The translations under genes and the position numbers were made by a program. From contig NZ_JBNAGF010000009.1 in the NCBI RefSeq assembly GCF_049801055.1, positions 1 through 64,000 on the forward strand: a DNA stretch of 64,000 nucleotides, read 5' to 3'. Source of the DNA: JBNAGF01 sp049801055. Lineage in GTDB: Bacteria; Pseudomonadota; Alphaproteobacteria; Rhodobacterales; Rhodobacteraceae. This document shows positions 9,463 through 17,234 of the stretch, piece after piece; the stretch's first letter is position 1, and each line of letters begins with the position of its first letter. Below the pieces are notes generated by a model. The model was not told where the DNA came from and did not search any database. It saw only the letters and a list, made by a program, of their open reading frames with translations.

Positions 9463-10958
9463 TGCGATGGTTCTCCCCCCCTGCCCTACTGGCGATCTGC
9501 TGGGGGCTGACATTTGCCTGCGCAGGGCTGACCTTGCTGCTTCCGGGGTATTTCGATCTCCTGCCTGTTTTTCTGTCTCGCGTGGCACTTGACCCCTCCG
9601 GGTTCACATGGATGGGCGGGGTTTGGCTGGCCACTGCAATGTTGTCCCTGATGGCTGGGGATCTTGCAGCGCGCGAAAATCGGAGAGCGCACTCAAGCTC
9701 TTTTAACGCGCATTATTGTCGCTTTTTGCATGTCACTTCGGAAACCGCCAAATCACCCCCCTTTCCGCTTCCTGCTGCCGGGCATTCCTGTGCGATCAAC
9801 CGCGCAACGATGTTCCCACAGATCGACCCGCGCTCGGACAGCTATCACTGCGTTTTCACGCCGGCGCCCCGGGCATCCGCGACACCGAAACACCAGACCA
9901 AACTCAACCTGACCACGGCCGCACGCAACACCGCTCGGCTGAACGGCATATTCCTTTCGATAACTTTGATCTGGGTTCTCCATACCGCCGGACAAAATGG
10001 CGGTCTGCCCAACCTCGTGGCGCTGGCAACACATGATGCGCTGGCTGCTCGCGACCTCTTGCTGGACAACAAGCTGTTTACCGGCATGCGACTGCTCTAT
10101 GCCGCCCTTCCCGCCACCGGCAGCCTCGCCGCAGCCATCCTTTCCGCGGGAGGCCGCGCCCTGCCTCGGCGCGCACGCAGGCGCTGCCAGACGATCCTGA
10201 TCCTGAACACACTCGCGCTGTTTCTCCTTCCGATCGTGATGAGCCAGCGCCTGCTGCTGCTGCAGTTCGTGCTCTCGTCCTACATCGTCACCTGCCTGAT
10301 CCGCCGCCGCATCGTGGGCCGCCGCTGGCTGCTGACCGGCACAGTGACCTTTCTTTCGGTCTGGACCCTGCGCGAGAGCCTGACCAACCCCCAATTCCAG
10401 CACACAGCGCTGGAGCTTGCCTTGCAAAAGCTGGCCTTCTATTTCGTCAACGACCTCTGGAATTCCTTCGCACCCCTTCAGGCCGACACACCTGCGACCC
10501 TCGGGGCGCATACCCTTCAAGGGGTGGCGATTCTGACGTTTACTGACGGTGTGTTAGAGCCGCTTTTAGCACCGCGCATCGCGACCTCGGATCTGGTCCG
10601 CGGTGGTGGAGAATTCTCGCTTCTGACTGCCCCCTATGTCGATTTCGGCCTGCTTGGTGGCGCGCTGTTTCTGTTCGGGGCCGGGTATGTGTTCCGGCGT
10701 CTGTTCCAAAATGCCCGGACCTCATTTCTCGGAGCCGCGCTTTACGCGCAAGTCGGGGCAGCCCTGCTGTTTTCCTCGCACGGCCTCTACATCACCCATC
10801 AGAATTGCCTCTTTTCACTCGTTGTGATCGCAGTCCTTTGCCGAAAGTCCAGCGTCATTGTGCAGACAGAATTCGCCCGGTTGCCGGTCGAAACCCCAGC
10901 CCCCCGCCTTTCTCTCCCCGCCATGCCCACAAAGGATCGTGGTTATGCCCAAGCTTGA
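9462..10958 (+). CDS. Wzy-like polysaccharide polymerase / polytopic membrane protein
   Basis: A 498-residue polytopic membrane protein with hydrophobic segments from residue 5 to the C-terminus and a long loop around residues 80-150. Length, topology and place between sulfotransferase, acyltransferase and flippase genes fit an oligosaccharide-repeat polymerase. Wzy proteins have almost no shared motifs, so the call rests mainly on topology and context. The ATG overlaps the sulfotransferase stop (TGATG). An O-antigen-ligase-like role is the alternative. Confidence 0.65.
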   Translation: MRWFSPPALLAICWGLTFACAGLTLLLPGYFDLLPVFLSRVALDPSGFTWMGGVWLATAMLSLMAGDLAARENRRAHSSSFNAHYCRFLHVTSETAKSPPFPLPAAGHSCAINRATMFPQIDPRSDSYHCVFTPAPRASATPKHQTKLNLTTAARNTARLNGIFLSITLIWVLHTAGQNGGLPNLVALATHDALAARDLLLDNKLFTGMRLLYAALPATGSLAAAILSAGGRALPRRARRRCQTILILNTLALFLLPIVMSQRLLLLQFVLSSYIVTCLIRRRIVGRRWLLTGTVTFLSVWTLRESLTNPQFQHTALELALQKLAFYFVNDLWNSFAPLQADTPATLGAHTLQGVAILTFTDGVLEPLLAPRIATSDLVRGGGEFSLLTAPYVDFGLLGGALFLFGAGYVFRRLFQNARTSFLGAALYAQVGAALLFSSHGLYITHQNCLFSLVVIAVLCRKSSVIVQTEFARLPVETPAPRLSLPAMPTKDRGYAQA

Positions 10959-11937
10959 GGGGTTGCAACTCCTGCGCGCCCTCGCCGCGCTGATGGTTCT
11001 GATCGGCCATGTCATCGCCGAAGCCGAGCACTACTTCGGGATCGCTCTCGCACCGGGCAACCTGCCCTGGACCCGAGGTGTCGATATCTTCTTTGTCATC
11101 TCCGGCTTCATAATCACGCTGTCGGCCGCCAGATACCGCCGCAGGCCGGTCGCCTTTCTTCAGCGGCGAATGTTGCGTGTTGTCCCGCTCTACTACCTGT
11201 TCACGACGTTGATGGTGGCGACGCTCATTCTTGCGCCCGATGCAACCAAGGACACGCAGCTGGAGGTAGGGCAAGTTCTCAGCAGCTACCTGTTTCTTCC
11301 GTTCGAGCGCCATGACGGAAGGATCGCGCCGGTTCTGTCTCTCGGTTGGACCCTGAACTACGAGGTTTTCTTTTACGCCCTCATGGCGACTTGTTTGGCT
11401 CTGGGCCGGCCGATTCTGGCGATTTCTGTCACAATCTGCGGCCTTTCGGTGCTATCACTCCTGTCGTTTGAGGCTACTGCTCCGAAATTCTGGACCAACC
11501 CCCTGATCCTCGAGTTTCTATACGGTGTTTTGCTAGCCCGGCTGTGGCGACAGGGCCATAGATACCCCTCCGCCCCTCTGGCAGCGTTCTCAGGCGCTCT
11601 GGCGCTCGGTCTGATGGTAACTCTGCACGACACCGACCTGCCGCGATTTCTTGCCGTTGGCCTTCCGTCGGCGCTGCTTGTGGCAGCAGGAACGATTTTT
11701 TGCCCACCGCGTCCCTTGCCCATGCAGCTGATCGGGGATGCCAGTTTCGCGCTGTACCTTTCGCACCGGTTCACGCTGCGGCTGCTCACGCTGACCCTCC
11801 TGCCGATGTTACCACCCAACGCGGCTTGGCTCTATGTCGCAGTTGCCTGTGTTCTGTCCCTGCTAATCGGACTCCTCTGCCATCTCCTGCTGGAACGTCC
11901 CCTTGCACGGCAAGTCGTGCGGAGCGCGGACGCATGA
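10945..11937 (+). CDS. Acyltransferase 3 family protein (OafA/YrhL-like)
   Basis: A 330-residue integral membrane acyltransferase. It starts LEGLQLLRALAALMVLIGH, has the conserved RGVDIFFVISGFI block near residue 50, and about ten membrane segments. Members O-acetylate or otherwise acylate surface sugars, using a conserved His in the first helix. The ATG lies 14 bp inside the polymerase gene, showing a tight operon. It probably decorates the polysaccharide before or during export. Confidence 0.88.
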   Translation: MPKLEGLQLLRALAALMVLIGHVIAEAEHYFGIALAPGNLPWTRGVDIFFVISGFIITLSAARYRRRPVAFLQRRMLRVVPLYYLFTTLMVATLILAPDATKDTQLEVGQVLSSYLFLPFERHDGRIAPVLSLGWTLNYEVFFYALMATCLALGRPILAISVTICGLSVLSLLSFEATAPKFWTNPLILEFLYGVLLARLWRQGHRYPSAPLAAFSGALALGLMVTLHDTDLPRFLAVGLPSALLVAAGTIFCPPRPLPMQLIGDASFALYLSHRFTLRLLTLTLLPMLPPNAAWLYVAVACVLSLLIGLLCHLLLERPLARQVVRSADA

Positions 11938-13307
11938 ACACAGCGTTCTGGTCTACTATTCTGCAATGGTCGCGGCTGGGCTTTTCCGCGGCGCTGTTCC
12001 TCATCGCAACCCGCTTTTTGACTTTGGCCGAAATCGGCGCTTTCGCCACCGCCTTTGCACCGCTTCGCATAGCACAGGCCCTGTTGAGATCCGGAATCGG
12101 CGATCTCGCCATTCTTTCCAATGGCCCAGAGGCCCAACGCAGGGTCTTTACCTTGTCAATCATGATTGGCGTATTGGGCGCGGTCGGCTTGGCGGCCCTC
12201 GGTACCTGTCTGGCCGAGCCAGTCGGTCAGTACCTGTACGCGCTGGCTCCATTTGTTTTGGTGCAATCCATCGGCCAACCCGCCGAAGCGGTTTTGCGGC
12301 GCCAACTGAGGATCCGGGCCCTCGCCATTCGAACGACCGTGGCGCAAGGGCTTTCGGCAACTTTGGCTCTTTTCAGCCTTTTGCAAGGGGCCGGAGCATG
12401 GTCTCTGATCTGCTTCGTTGCATTGAATGTGAGCCTGACCGCCGGGATCTCCCTCGTTCTGGCAGGGCAACGGCCATATATCTCCTCCGATCGGGCTGCT
12501 ATTCGTGACTTGCTGCCCGTCTTTTTTCGGCTCTCCTTGCGCGATCTGGCTGGCTCGGCCACGCTGCCTCTTCTGCAATTGGCGATCGGCTCCCAATTTG
12601 GGCTTCCAGCTGCTGGAAGCTTCCAGATCGCATCCCGAATTCTTGGTTTGCTGGACGCACTGGCCATTTCCCCGATCCGATTCATTGCCCTGCCCCGTTT
12701 CACCGTGATTTCGCCGGGTCAGCGACCGGCTGCTCTTCTCCGTAGCCTTCGGAGCACTTCCGCAATCGCCTGCCTGATTTATCCTGGCGCCATTCTTGCC
12801 GCGCCCGAGTTGCTCGCACTGGCAGTCGGATCGGATCACGCCAAAACGGTTGCCCCTCTGATGGCGGGCTTCTGCCTGACCGGCCTGATAAACGCGCTTG
12901 CCATGCCCCTTACACAGGCCCTGACGGCACAAGGCGTGGTAGGGCTGACCCTGACCCGCACAGTATCCGTGCTGCTGCTGACGCTGACCTTGGCCGTACC
13001 CGGATTTTTCCTGTCCGTCACGGCAATATCCGCTGCACTGGCCTTTGGTGCATTCTGTGGCACCCTTCCCTTCGCTCGGACCGCGCTGCGCGTTCTGCTG
13101 ATCCACCCCGATCGCGTTTTGGCATCTCTTGCCCCCGCATGCCTCTCAGGGTGCGTGATGGCGGCCGCCCTGACTTTTCTTGATGGCTCAATCACCAACT
13201 GGCCGGCATTGGCCAGTCTGACCGCCAAAATGGTCATCGGGCTTCTGGCCTACTCAAGCGTTCTTTTGCTCTTCTCTCCAGCCCGAACCGCGACCTTCCG
13301 AACATGA
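11934..13307 (+). CDS. Wzx-like polysaccharide flippase (MOP superfamily)
   Basis: A 457-residue membrane protein with about 12 predicted helices and a RFLTLAEIGAFATAFAPLRI start typical of lipopolysaccharide/EPS exporters of the MOP superfamily. It should flip undecaprenyl-linked repeat units across the inner membrane. ATGA overlaps link it to the acyltransferase upstream and the glycosyltransferase downstream. Together with the priming transferase and polymerase it defines a Wzx/Wzy-type pathway. Confidence 0.83.
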   Translation: MNTAFWSTILQWSRLGFSAALFLIATRFLTLAEIGAFATAFAPLRIAQALLRSGIGDLAILSNGPEAQRRVFTLSIMIGVLGAVGLAALGTCLAEPVGQYLYALAPFVLVQSIGQPAEAVLRRQLRIRALAIRTTVAQGLSATLALFSLLQGAGAWSLICFVALNVSLTAGISLVLAGQRPYISSDRAAIRDLLPVFFRLSLRDLAGSATLPLLQLAIGSQFGLPAAGSFQIASRILGLLDALAISPIRFIALPRFTVISPGQRPAALLRSLRSTSAIACLIYPGAILAAPELLALAVGSDHAKTVAPLMAGFCLTGLINALAMPLTQALTAQGVVGLTLTRTVSVLLLTLTLAVPGFFLSVTAISAALAFGAFCGTLPFARTALRVLLIHPDRVLASLAPACLSGCVMAAALTFLDGSITNWPALASLTAKMVIGLLAYSSVLLLFSPARTATFRT

Positions 13308-14380
13308 ACCGCATTGTCATTCTCACCGGGCATTTCCCAAACCAAAAACGACGCCCCAGCCTGTTATGGGTTTCCGATGCTTTACAGGCAATGGGCTGGC
13401 ATGTGACCCTTGCAACCGTTGGATACAGCTGGTTGTCCCGCCTGGCGGGCGACAAACGCCTGCGATCACTACCAGACAAGCCTCGTCCCGGATCAATCGA
13501 TTTCTCTGCTAGCCTCACTTCCATCTTTGGCTATGCGCCCATTCACCCGGTCGGGTTTCGCAGCGAAACCGCGGACCGATTGCTCGAACCGCTGCAACAC
13601 TTTTTCACGAGCTATTGGCTCCCCCGCCTGCAATCCCCCCTCTCTCGGGCCGATCTGGTTGTGATCGAAAGCGGAGCTCCAGTTATGCTTGCAAAAGTTG
13701 CGCGGCAAGCGGCTCCGAAGGTCCCGTTGATTTATCGGGTCAACGACGACATCGGACTTCTCAAGGCACCTCCAGTGCTGATTGACGCCGAAACCCGCCA
13801 CATACCCTTGTTTGATCGGATCAGCACGCCCTCGCCTCATCTCGCCCGGCGCTTTGATCACCCTAACATCACTCTGGACCCAATGGGCATACCGCGCGCT
13901 GAGTTGACCAAAACACCCCTCGACCCCTTCCGTCCACGTGCCGGAATCGAGGCCGTCTGTGCAGGAACCACACAGGTCGACCTCAGTGCGCTGCAACACA
14001 TTGCCCTGTCACGTCCAAGGTGGAGGCTCCACGTGCTGGGCCATCTCCGACAAGTCCCCCCTGCCCTGCCGAATCTCGTTTTGCACGGCGAACAAAGCTT
14101 TGAAACCACCTTGGCCCATGTTGCTCATGCCGATGTCGGTCTAGCCCCATATCTGGACAAACCGGGGATAGAATATCAAACGACCAACTCGAACCGGTTG
14201 CTCCTTTACCGGCACTTTGGTCTGCCGATACTCGGGCCGGATCGGCTGTGCGACCCTGAGGTGCCAGCCATTATCGGATATTCTGACCCCGATGCCTGGT
14301 TTCGCTGCGAAACTCAGGAAAAGCGGCCAGAGTTCCTGCCTGACTGGTCCGACCTTGCCCGTAGCCTGACTCAGAACTGA
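13304..14380 (+). CDS. Glycosyltransferase, possibly GumK-like
   Basis: A 358-residue protein that looks like a GT-B glycosyltransferase: an N-terminal ILTGHFPNQKRRPSLLWVSDA start, a central IYRVNDDIGLLKAPP segment and a C-terminal LAPYLDKPGIEYQTTNSNRLL block. The pattern resembles GumK, the glucuronosyltransferase of xanthan synthesis, but this is not certain by eye. It is the last gene of the plus-strand operon. Two parS-like palindromes lie within it, at 13555 and 14299, coding FRSET and FRCET. Its 3' end overlaps the convergent beta-helix gene by 10 bp. Confidence 0.7.
   Translation: MNRIVILTGHFPNQKRRPSLLWVSDALQAMGWHVTLATVGYSWLSRLAGDKRLRSLPDKPRPGSIDFSASLTSIFGYAPIHPVGFRSETADRLLEPLQHFFTSYWLPRLQSPLSRADLVVIESGAPVMLAKVARQAAPKVPLIYRVNDDIGLLKAPPVLIDAETRHIPLFDRISTPSPHLARRFDHPNITLDPMGIPRAELTKTPLDPFRPRAGIEAVCAGTTQVDLSALQHIALSRPRWRLHVLGHLRQVPPALPNLVLHGEQSFETTLAHVAHADVGLAPYLDKPGIEYQTTNSNRLLLYRHFGLPILGPDRLCDPEVPAIIGYSDPDAWFRCETQEKRPEFLPDWSDLARSLTQN
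13555..13569. promoter_or_regulatory. parS-like palindrome 1 (in coding sequence)
   Basis: Perfect palindrome around one central base, GTTTCGCAGCGAAAC, extendable to 17 bp with flanking G/C. It lies in the glycosyltransferase gene and encodes FRSET. The same 15-mer recurs at four other places, all within 5.2 kb around parAB. Confidence 0.7.
14299..14313. promoter_or_regulatory. parS-like palindrome 2 (in coding sequence)
   Basis: GTTTCGCTGCGAAAC near the 3' end of the glycosyltransferase gene, encoding FRCET. It is identical to the other four sites apart from the central base. Confidence 0.7.
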
Positions 14381-15711
14381 GACACGCTTCCGCCCGAAGA
14401 TGTGCTCACCGTGCCGTTGACCCCCGAATGGCCACGGGTGAACACGCTACCGCCATTGGCTTCGATCGCGATGTTCTCCGCTGACCCGTCTGCATCAGCA
14501 ACCGTATCCTGCAACCACATGCTGCTCTGGTTAGAACACTTGAACGCGGTACTCGTGCCATCCACATCCCGCGCTGTTACTTCCGTTCCGGCCAGCAAGC
14601 TTTGCGAGGACTGAATACAATGCACTTCGGTTCCGTTGCGAGACCATCCGTAGCGCCCGTTCAAATCGACCAGGCGAACGCCGTCATGCGCAGTCAGAGC
14701 ATTGCAGCTATCGGCAGCAAAGGCCCCGTTCGCGAAACCAGTGCAGTTCTCGAGCAAAACATGCAACCCGGCATTTCCGTCCTCGTGGAATGACCACCCA
14801 TCCTCAGCTCCGCCCGAAGCGTCACAGTCAAAAAAGGCCGCAAGTCCATTTGTCCGTCGCAGTTGGACTGCGTCCAACGGGTTGTTGACATTCGACGGAG
14901 CGGAATAGCGAAAACTGCATCCCACCGCGACCACGTTCCGCGACGCTGGCGCGTCGACATGAAGCGCCCCGGTAATGCCGCCTTCGCAATGGATGTCTTC
15001 CAGATACAGGTCCTGAGCATGATTGAGGAACCGGGCTCCGTGAAAACTCCTTATCACAGCGAGGTCACGTGCCCCGGGTGTCTGAGCGACATTGATATGC
15101 AATGTCCCTCCATCGGCAAACCAACTGTCTGTGGTCGACTGGCAGGAAGCCAGATCCGCAGCCCGTTCCAATTCGACGTGTATCCCCTGCGCAGTCGTCT
15201 GGGTCGATCGGAACACCCTCCGCACCGCACTGACTGGGGCCGTGTAGGTGTCGCCCGCATTGGTCCAAGAAATTTCGAACGGACCTGTGCGATACCTGAC
15301 CGGCCCGCCCCAACCAAGGATAGCAACCGGCTGGGTTGGTTCTTCATTGCCGTTGCGGGTAAAGGCGCTCTCCTCGTATTCGCCAGCCTTTATCACAACC
15401 CGGAAAGGAGCCGCCGTAGCGTTGCCAGCCACAAAGGCTGCATGGATCGATCGTTTGGCAGCACTAAAATCGCCATCGGCTCCAAACCCATTGTTTCCGT
15501 CGTCGCCGTTTTCGCCATCCACATGAATGGCGACGCCCGTCCAAATCCCCGGATCCACGAGAGAACGGGGATTGAGCCCGGACCGAAAACCCGAGCCTGT
15601 TCGGGTGATCGACAGGGGAAAGCGCCCACTGTCCCAGTCGAACCCAAAAGGAAGCGGAACCATGGTTTCGCTGCGAAACCCTGGCACCATCCCAGTCATC
15701 AACCCAAGCAT
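14371..15711 (-). CDS. Right-handed beta-helix protein, probable polysaccharide-binding spike fibre
   Basis: A 446-residue protein without signal peptide or membrane segment. After about 60 N-terminal residues it has repeated short strands with Asn/Asp/Gly turns typical of pectate-lyase-like parallel beta-helices (for example LYLEDIHCEGG and LHVLLENCTGFANG). Its ATG overlaps the stop of the spike-base gene (TAATG), so the two should be made together. Known precedent: Rhodobacter capsulatus GTA head spikes are encoded by two adjacent genes and bind capsule. A polysaccharide lyase or epimerase is an alternative. A parS-like palindrome near its 5' end codes FRSET. Confidence 0.65.
   Translation of the reverse strand: MLGLMTGMVPGFRSETMVPLPFGFDWDSGRFPLSITRTGSGFRSGLNPRSLVDPGIWTGVAIHVDGENGDDGNNGFGADGDFSAAKRSIHAAFVAGNATAAPFRVVIKAGEYEESAFTRNGNEEPTQPVAILGWGGPVRYRTGPFEISWTNAGDTYTAPVSAVRRVFRSTQTTAQGIHVELERAADLASCQSTTDSWFADGGTLHINVAQTPGARDLAVIRSFHGARFLNHAQDLYLEDIHCEGGITGALHVDAPASRNVVAVGCSFRYSAPSNVNNPLDAVQLRRTNGLAAFFDCDASGGAEDGWSFHEDGNAGLHVLLENCTGFANGAFAADSCNALTAHDGVRLVDLNGRYGWSRNGTEVHCIQSSQSLLAGTEVTARDVDGTSTAFKCSNQSSMWLQDTVADADGSAENIAIEANGGSVFTRGHSGVNGTVSTSSGGSVSQF
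15665..15679. promoter_or_regulatory. parS-like palindrome 3 (in coding sequence)
   Basis: GTTTCGCTGCGAAAC in the first 50 bp of the beta-helix gene; read on the minus strand it encodes FRSET followed by Met. Confidence 0.7.
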
Positions 15712-15980
15712 TATAGCAAGCCTTTCAGTCCGGACGCCGTGGTTCCAGCATCCAAAACCCGAACCGGCCGAACCGGGTAAATGATGCCTGGTTGAAGCCC
15801 CGGAAGGACAATCCGCGATCCGTCGCCAAATTGCACAGCGACATCACCGCTGGAAGCGACCATCAAGGCGCGGGGCAGGGTGAGCAGATCAGCCCCATCA
15901 TCCGGCGTGATATCGAATCCGCTCACCGCCGGGCCGGTCAAACCGGGTGCAAAACTCTCATATGCGTCAGAAATAGGCAT
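15711..15980 (-). CDS. Spike base protein, GTA rcc01079-like
   Basis: A complete 89-residue protein whose pattern matches the small spike-base family named after R. capsulatus rcc01079: a TGPA stretch, ITPDDGADL near residues 24-32, RALMVASSGDVAV, then a PGIIYPVRPVRVLDAGTTAS C-terminal segment. In GTAs and related phages these proteins anchor a fibre to the head. It is coupled to the beta-helix gene. No capsid, tail or packaging genes are in the window, so a spike locus separate from a structural cluster is implied. Confidence 0.75.
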   Translation of the reverse strand: MPISDAYESFAPGLTGPAVSGFDITPDDGADLLTLPRALMVASSGDVAVQFGDGSRIVLPGLQPGIIYPVRPVRVLDAGTTASGLKGLL

Positions 15981-16070
15981 CCATGTTTCTCCGTTTTGAA
16001 GCGATGCGACACTCGCTCAAACGGGTTAATGGCTGCCGAACAGGGCGATCGGGGCGTTTTCAATACAGAA

Positions 16071-16107
16071 AGGCCGGGGTCAAGACGACNNNNNNNNNNC
16101 CCGGCCT
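16071..16107. terminator. Inverted repeat spanning the assembly gap; possible parAB terminator
   Basis: AGGCCGGG at 16071-16078 and CCCGGCCT at 16100-16107 are perfect complements and enclose the loop that contains the N run. The hairpin lies 35 bp after the parB stop and before the spike-base gene, so it could end parAB transcription. No T tract can be judged. Confidence 0.45.
16090..16099. other. Assembly gap of ten N
   Basis: Ten undetermined bases. True length unknown; any reading frame across it is meaningless. Confidence 0.98.
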
Positions 16108-16126
16108 GCCGGCAGAATTTCAGGAA

Positions 16127-16141
16127 GTTTCGCTGCGAAAC
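16127..16141. promoter_or_regulatory. parS-like palindrome 4 (just after parB)
   Basis: GTTTCGCTGCGAAAC immediately downstream of the parB stop codon at 16143. Such a position near parAB is usual for centromere sites of ParB-type systems. Confidence 0.75.
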
Positions 16142-16142
16142 C

Positions 16143-17234
16143 TCAAATTGGCTCCAGCAGATGCCGGACATTCTCCATTACCGCATCAACAAGATCCGCC
16201 GTTACATTCTTTCCATGAAACCGGATCGCCCAGCCGTTGGGACCATGTTCCTTTTCAATCGAAATCCCATTGGCAAGCTCCGTTCGCCCAGACCGCGCCA
16301 CGGTATTTTTGGACTTCGGACGTCCCCCTCGCGACGGATCGACCTCTGAACCTTCAACGCGTTCAATCAGGGGCAGCATGAGGGCCCATTCCTCGGCAGC
16401 GTCTTTTGCACGGACCTCTTCAAGCACCCCACGCAGCTCTTCGGCAAAACCGCCACGCAGAGCCGAAGCCAGCCTTAGACACTGCCTTTCATTCATGGAC
16501 GTCGCATAGTTGAGCATGTCGCCAAGTTCTTCATGGATCAGAGCGAAGGAGCGAATCTTGGACCTTTTTGCCTTCGAGGCTTGCCTGAATAAGACGGATA
16601 CAGCTTCGTCTATGGTCTCAAACACGCCGTCATAGACCGCCATAGCCGCTGCCCGGCCGCGCTCATACTGGCTGAGCCCGGCGCGAACCTCGTTCTCCTC
16701 GATCATCGCAACGAGCGTATCGGCAAAACTTGACGGCTTTCTGATAAAGGCAGGAATGGTCTTCCAATGCGCGCCGCCGCTGGCCGTATTGAGATTTTGA
16801 AAGGCCGCAAGGCGCCGGAACCCTGATATCAAGGCATATCTTCCAGCCGCCTCCGGATTGGCCGGCTCGAAAACCTCAATGGGCAAACGTAGGCCATTGC
16901 GAGAAATCGAAGCCGCCAATTCCCGCATCTCCTCGTCATCCAGCGACATTCGATCCCGCGATAGCGCGTCGGCTGTGACGTCGTGGATCGGGATCTCGAC
17001 AGCGACAAGCCCTTTGTCCTCAGCATCACGCATACGCTCTGCATCGGCTCTATTCCGGGCAATTTCCTCTCTGTCCGCCTGGGGGAGGGGGTCGTTGTGC
17101 ATCGCAGCATCAGCAACCACATCGGCAATCGGCGGTCGCGCCCCGAGTCGGGTGGACAGATCCAGATCCACACCGGCTTCGATCTCCTTCAATTGCTCGG
17201 GTGAGGGGGCCTCAAGCGTTCTCCGTCTGGCCAT
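16143..17234 (-). CDS. parB: ParB/RepB/Spo0J-type partition protein
   Basis: A 363-residue centromere-binding protein. The ParB N-terminal CTPase/nuclease-like domain starts near residue 80 (VEIPIHDV), with GFRRLAA at 138-144 in place of the usual GERRxRA, and EENEVRAGLSQYERGRA follows at about 180. A helix-turn-helix region and C-terminal dimer domain come after. The ATG at 17234 has GGAGAGAG before it and overlaps parA by 23 bp. It should bind the parS-like palindromes and work with ParA to segregate the replicon. Confidence 0.93.
   Translation of the reverse strand: MARRRTLEAPSPEQLKEIEAGVDLDLSTRLGARPPIADVVADAAMHNDPLPQADREEIARNRADAERMRDAEDKGLVAVEIPIHDVTADALSRDRMSLDDEEMRELAASISRNGLRLPIEVFEPANPEAAGRYALISGFRRLAAFQNLNTASGGAHWKTIPAFIRKPSSFADTLVAMIEENEVRAGLSQYERGRAAAMAVYDGVFETIDEAVSVLFRQASKAKRSKIRSFALIHEELGDMLNYATSMNERQCLRLASALRGGFAEELRGVLEEVRAKDAAEEWALMLPLIERVEGSEVDPSRGGRPKSKNTVARSGRTELANGISIEKEHGPNGWAIRFHGKNVTADLVDAVMENVRHLLEPI

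Noticed and set aside
12156..13106. Minus-strand ORF of 316 codons opposite the flippase
   Set aside because: Very rich in Gln, Gly and Lys with no fold pattern; shadow of the hydrophobic flippase gene.
15792..16349. ORFs reading across the N run
   Set aside because: They depend on undetermined bases and lie opposite spike-base and parB genes.
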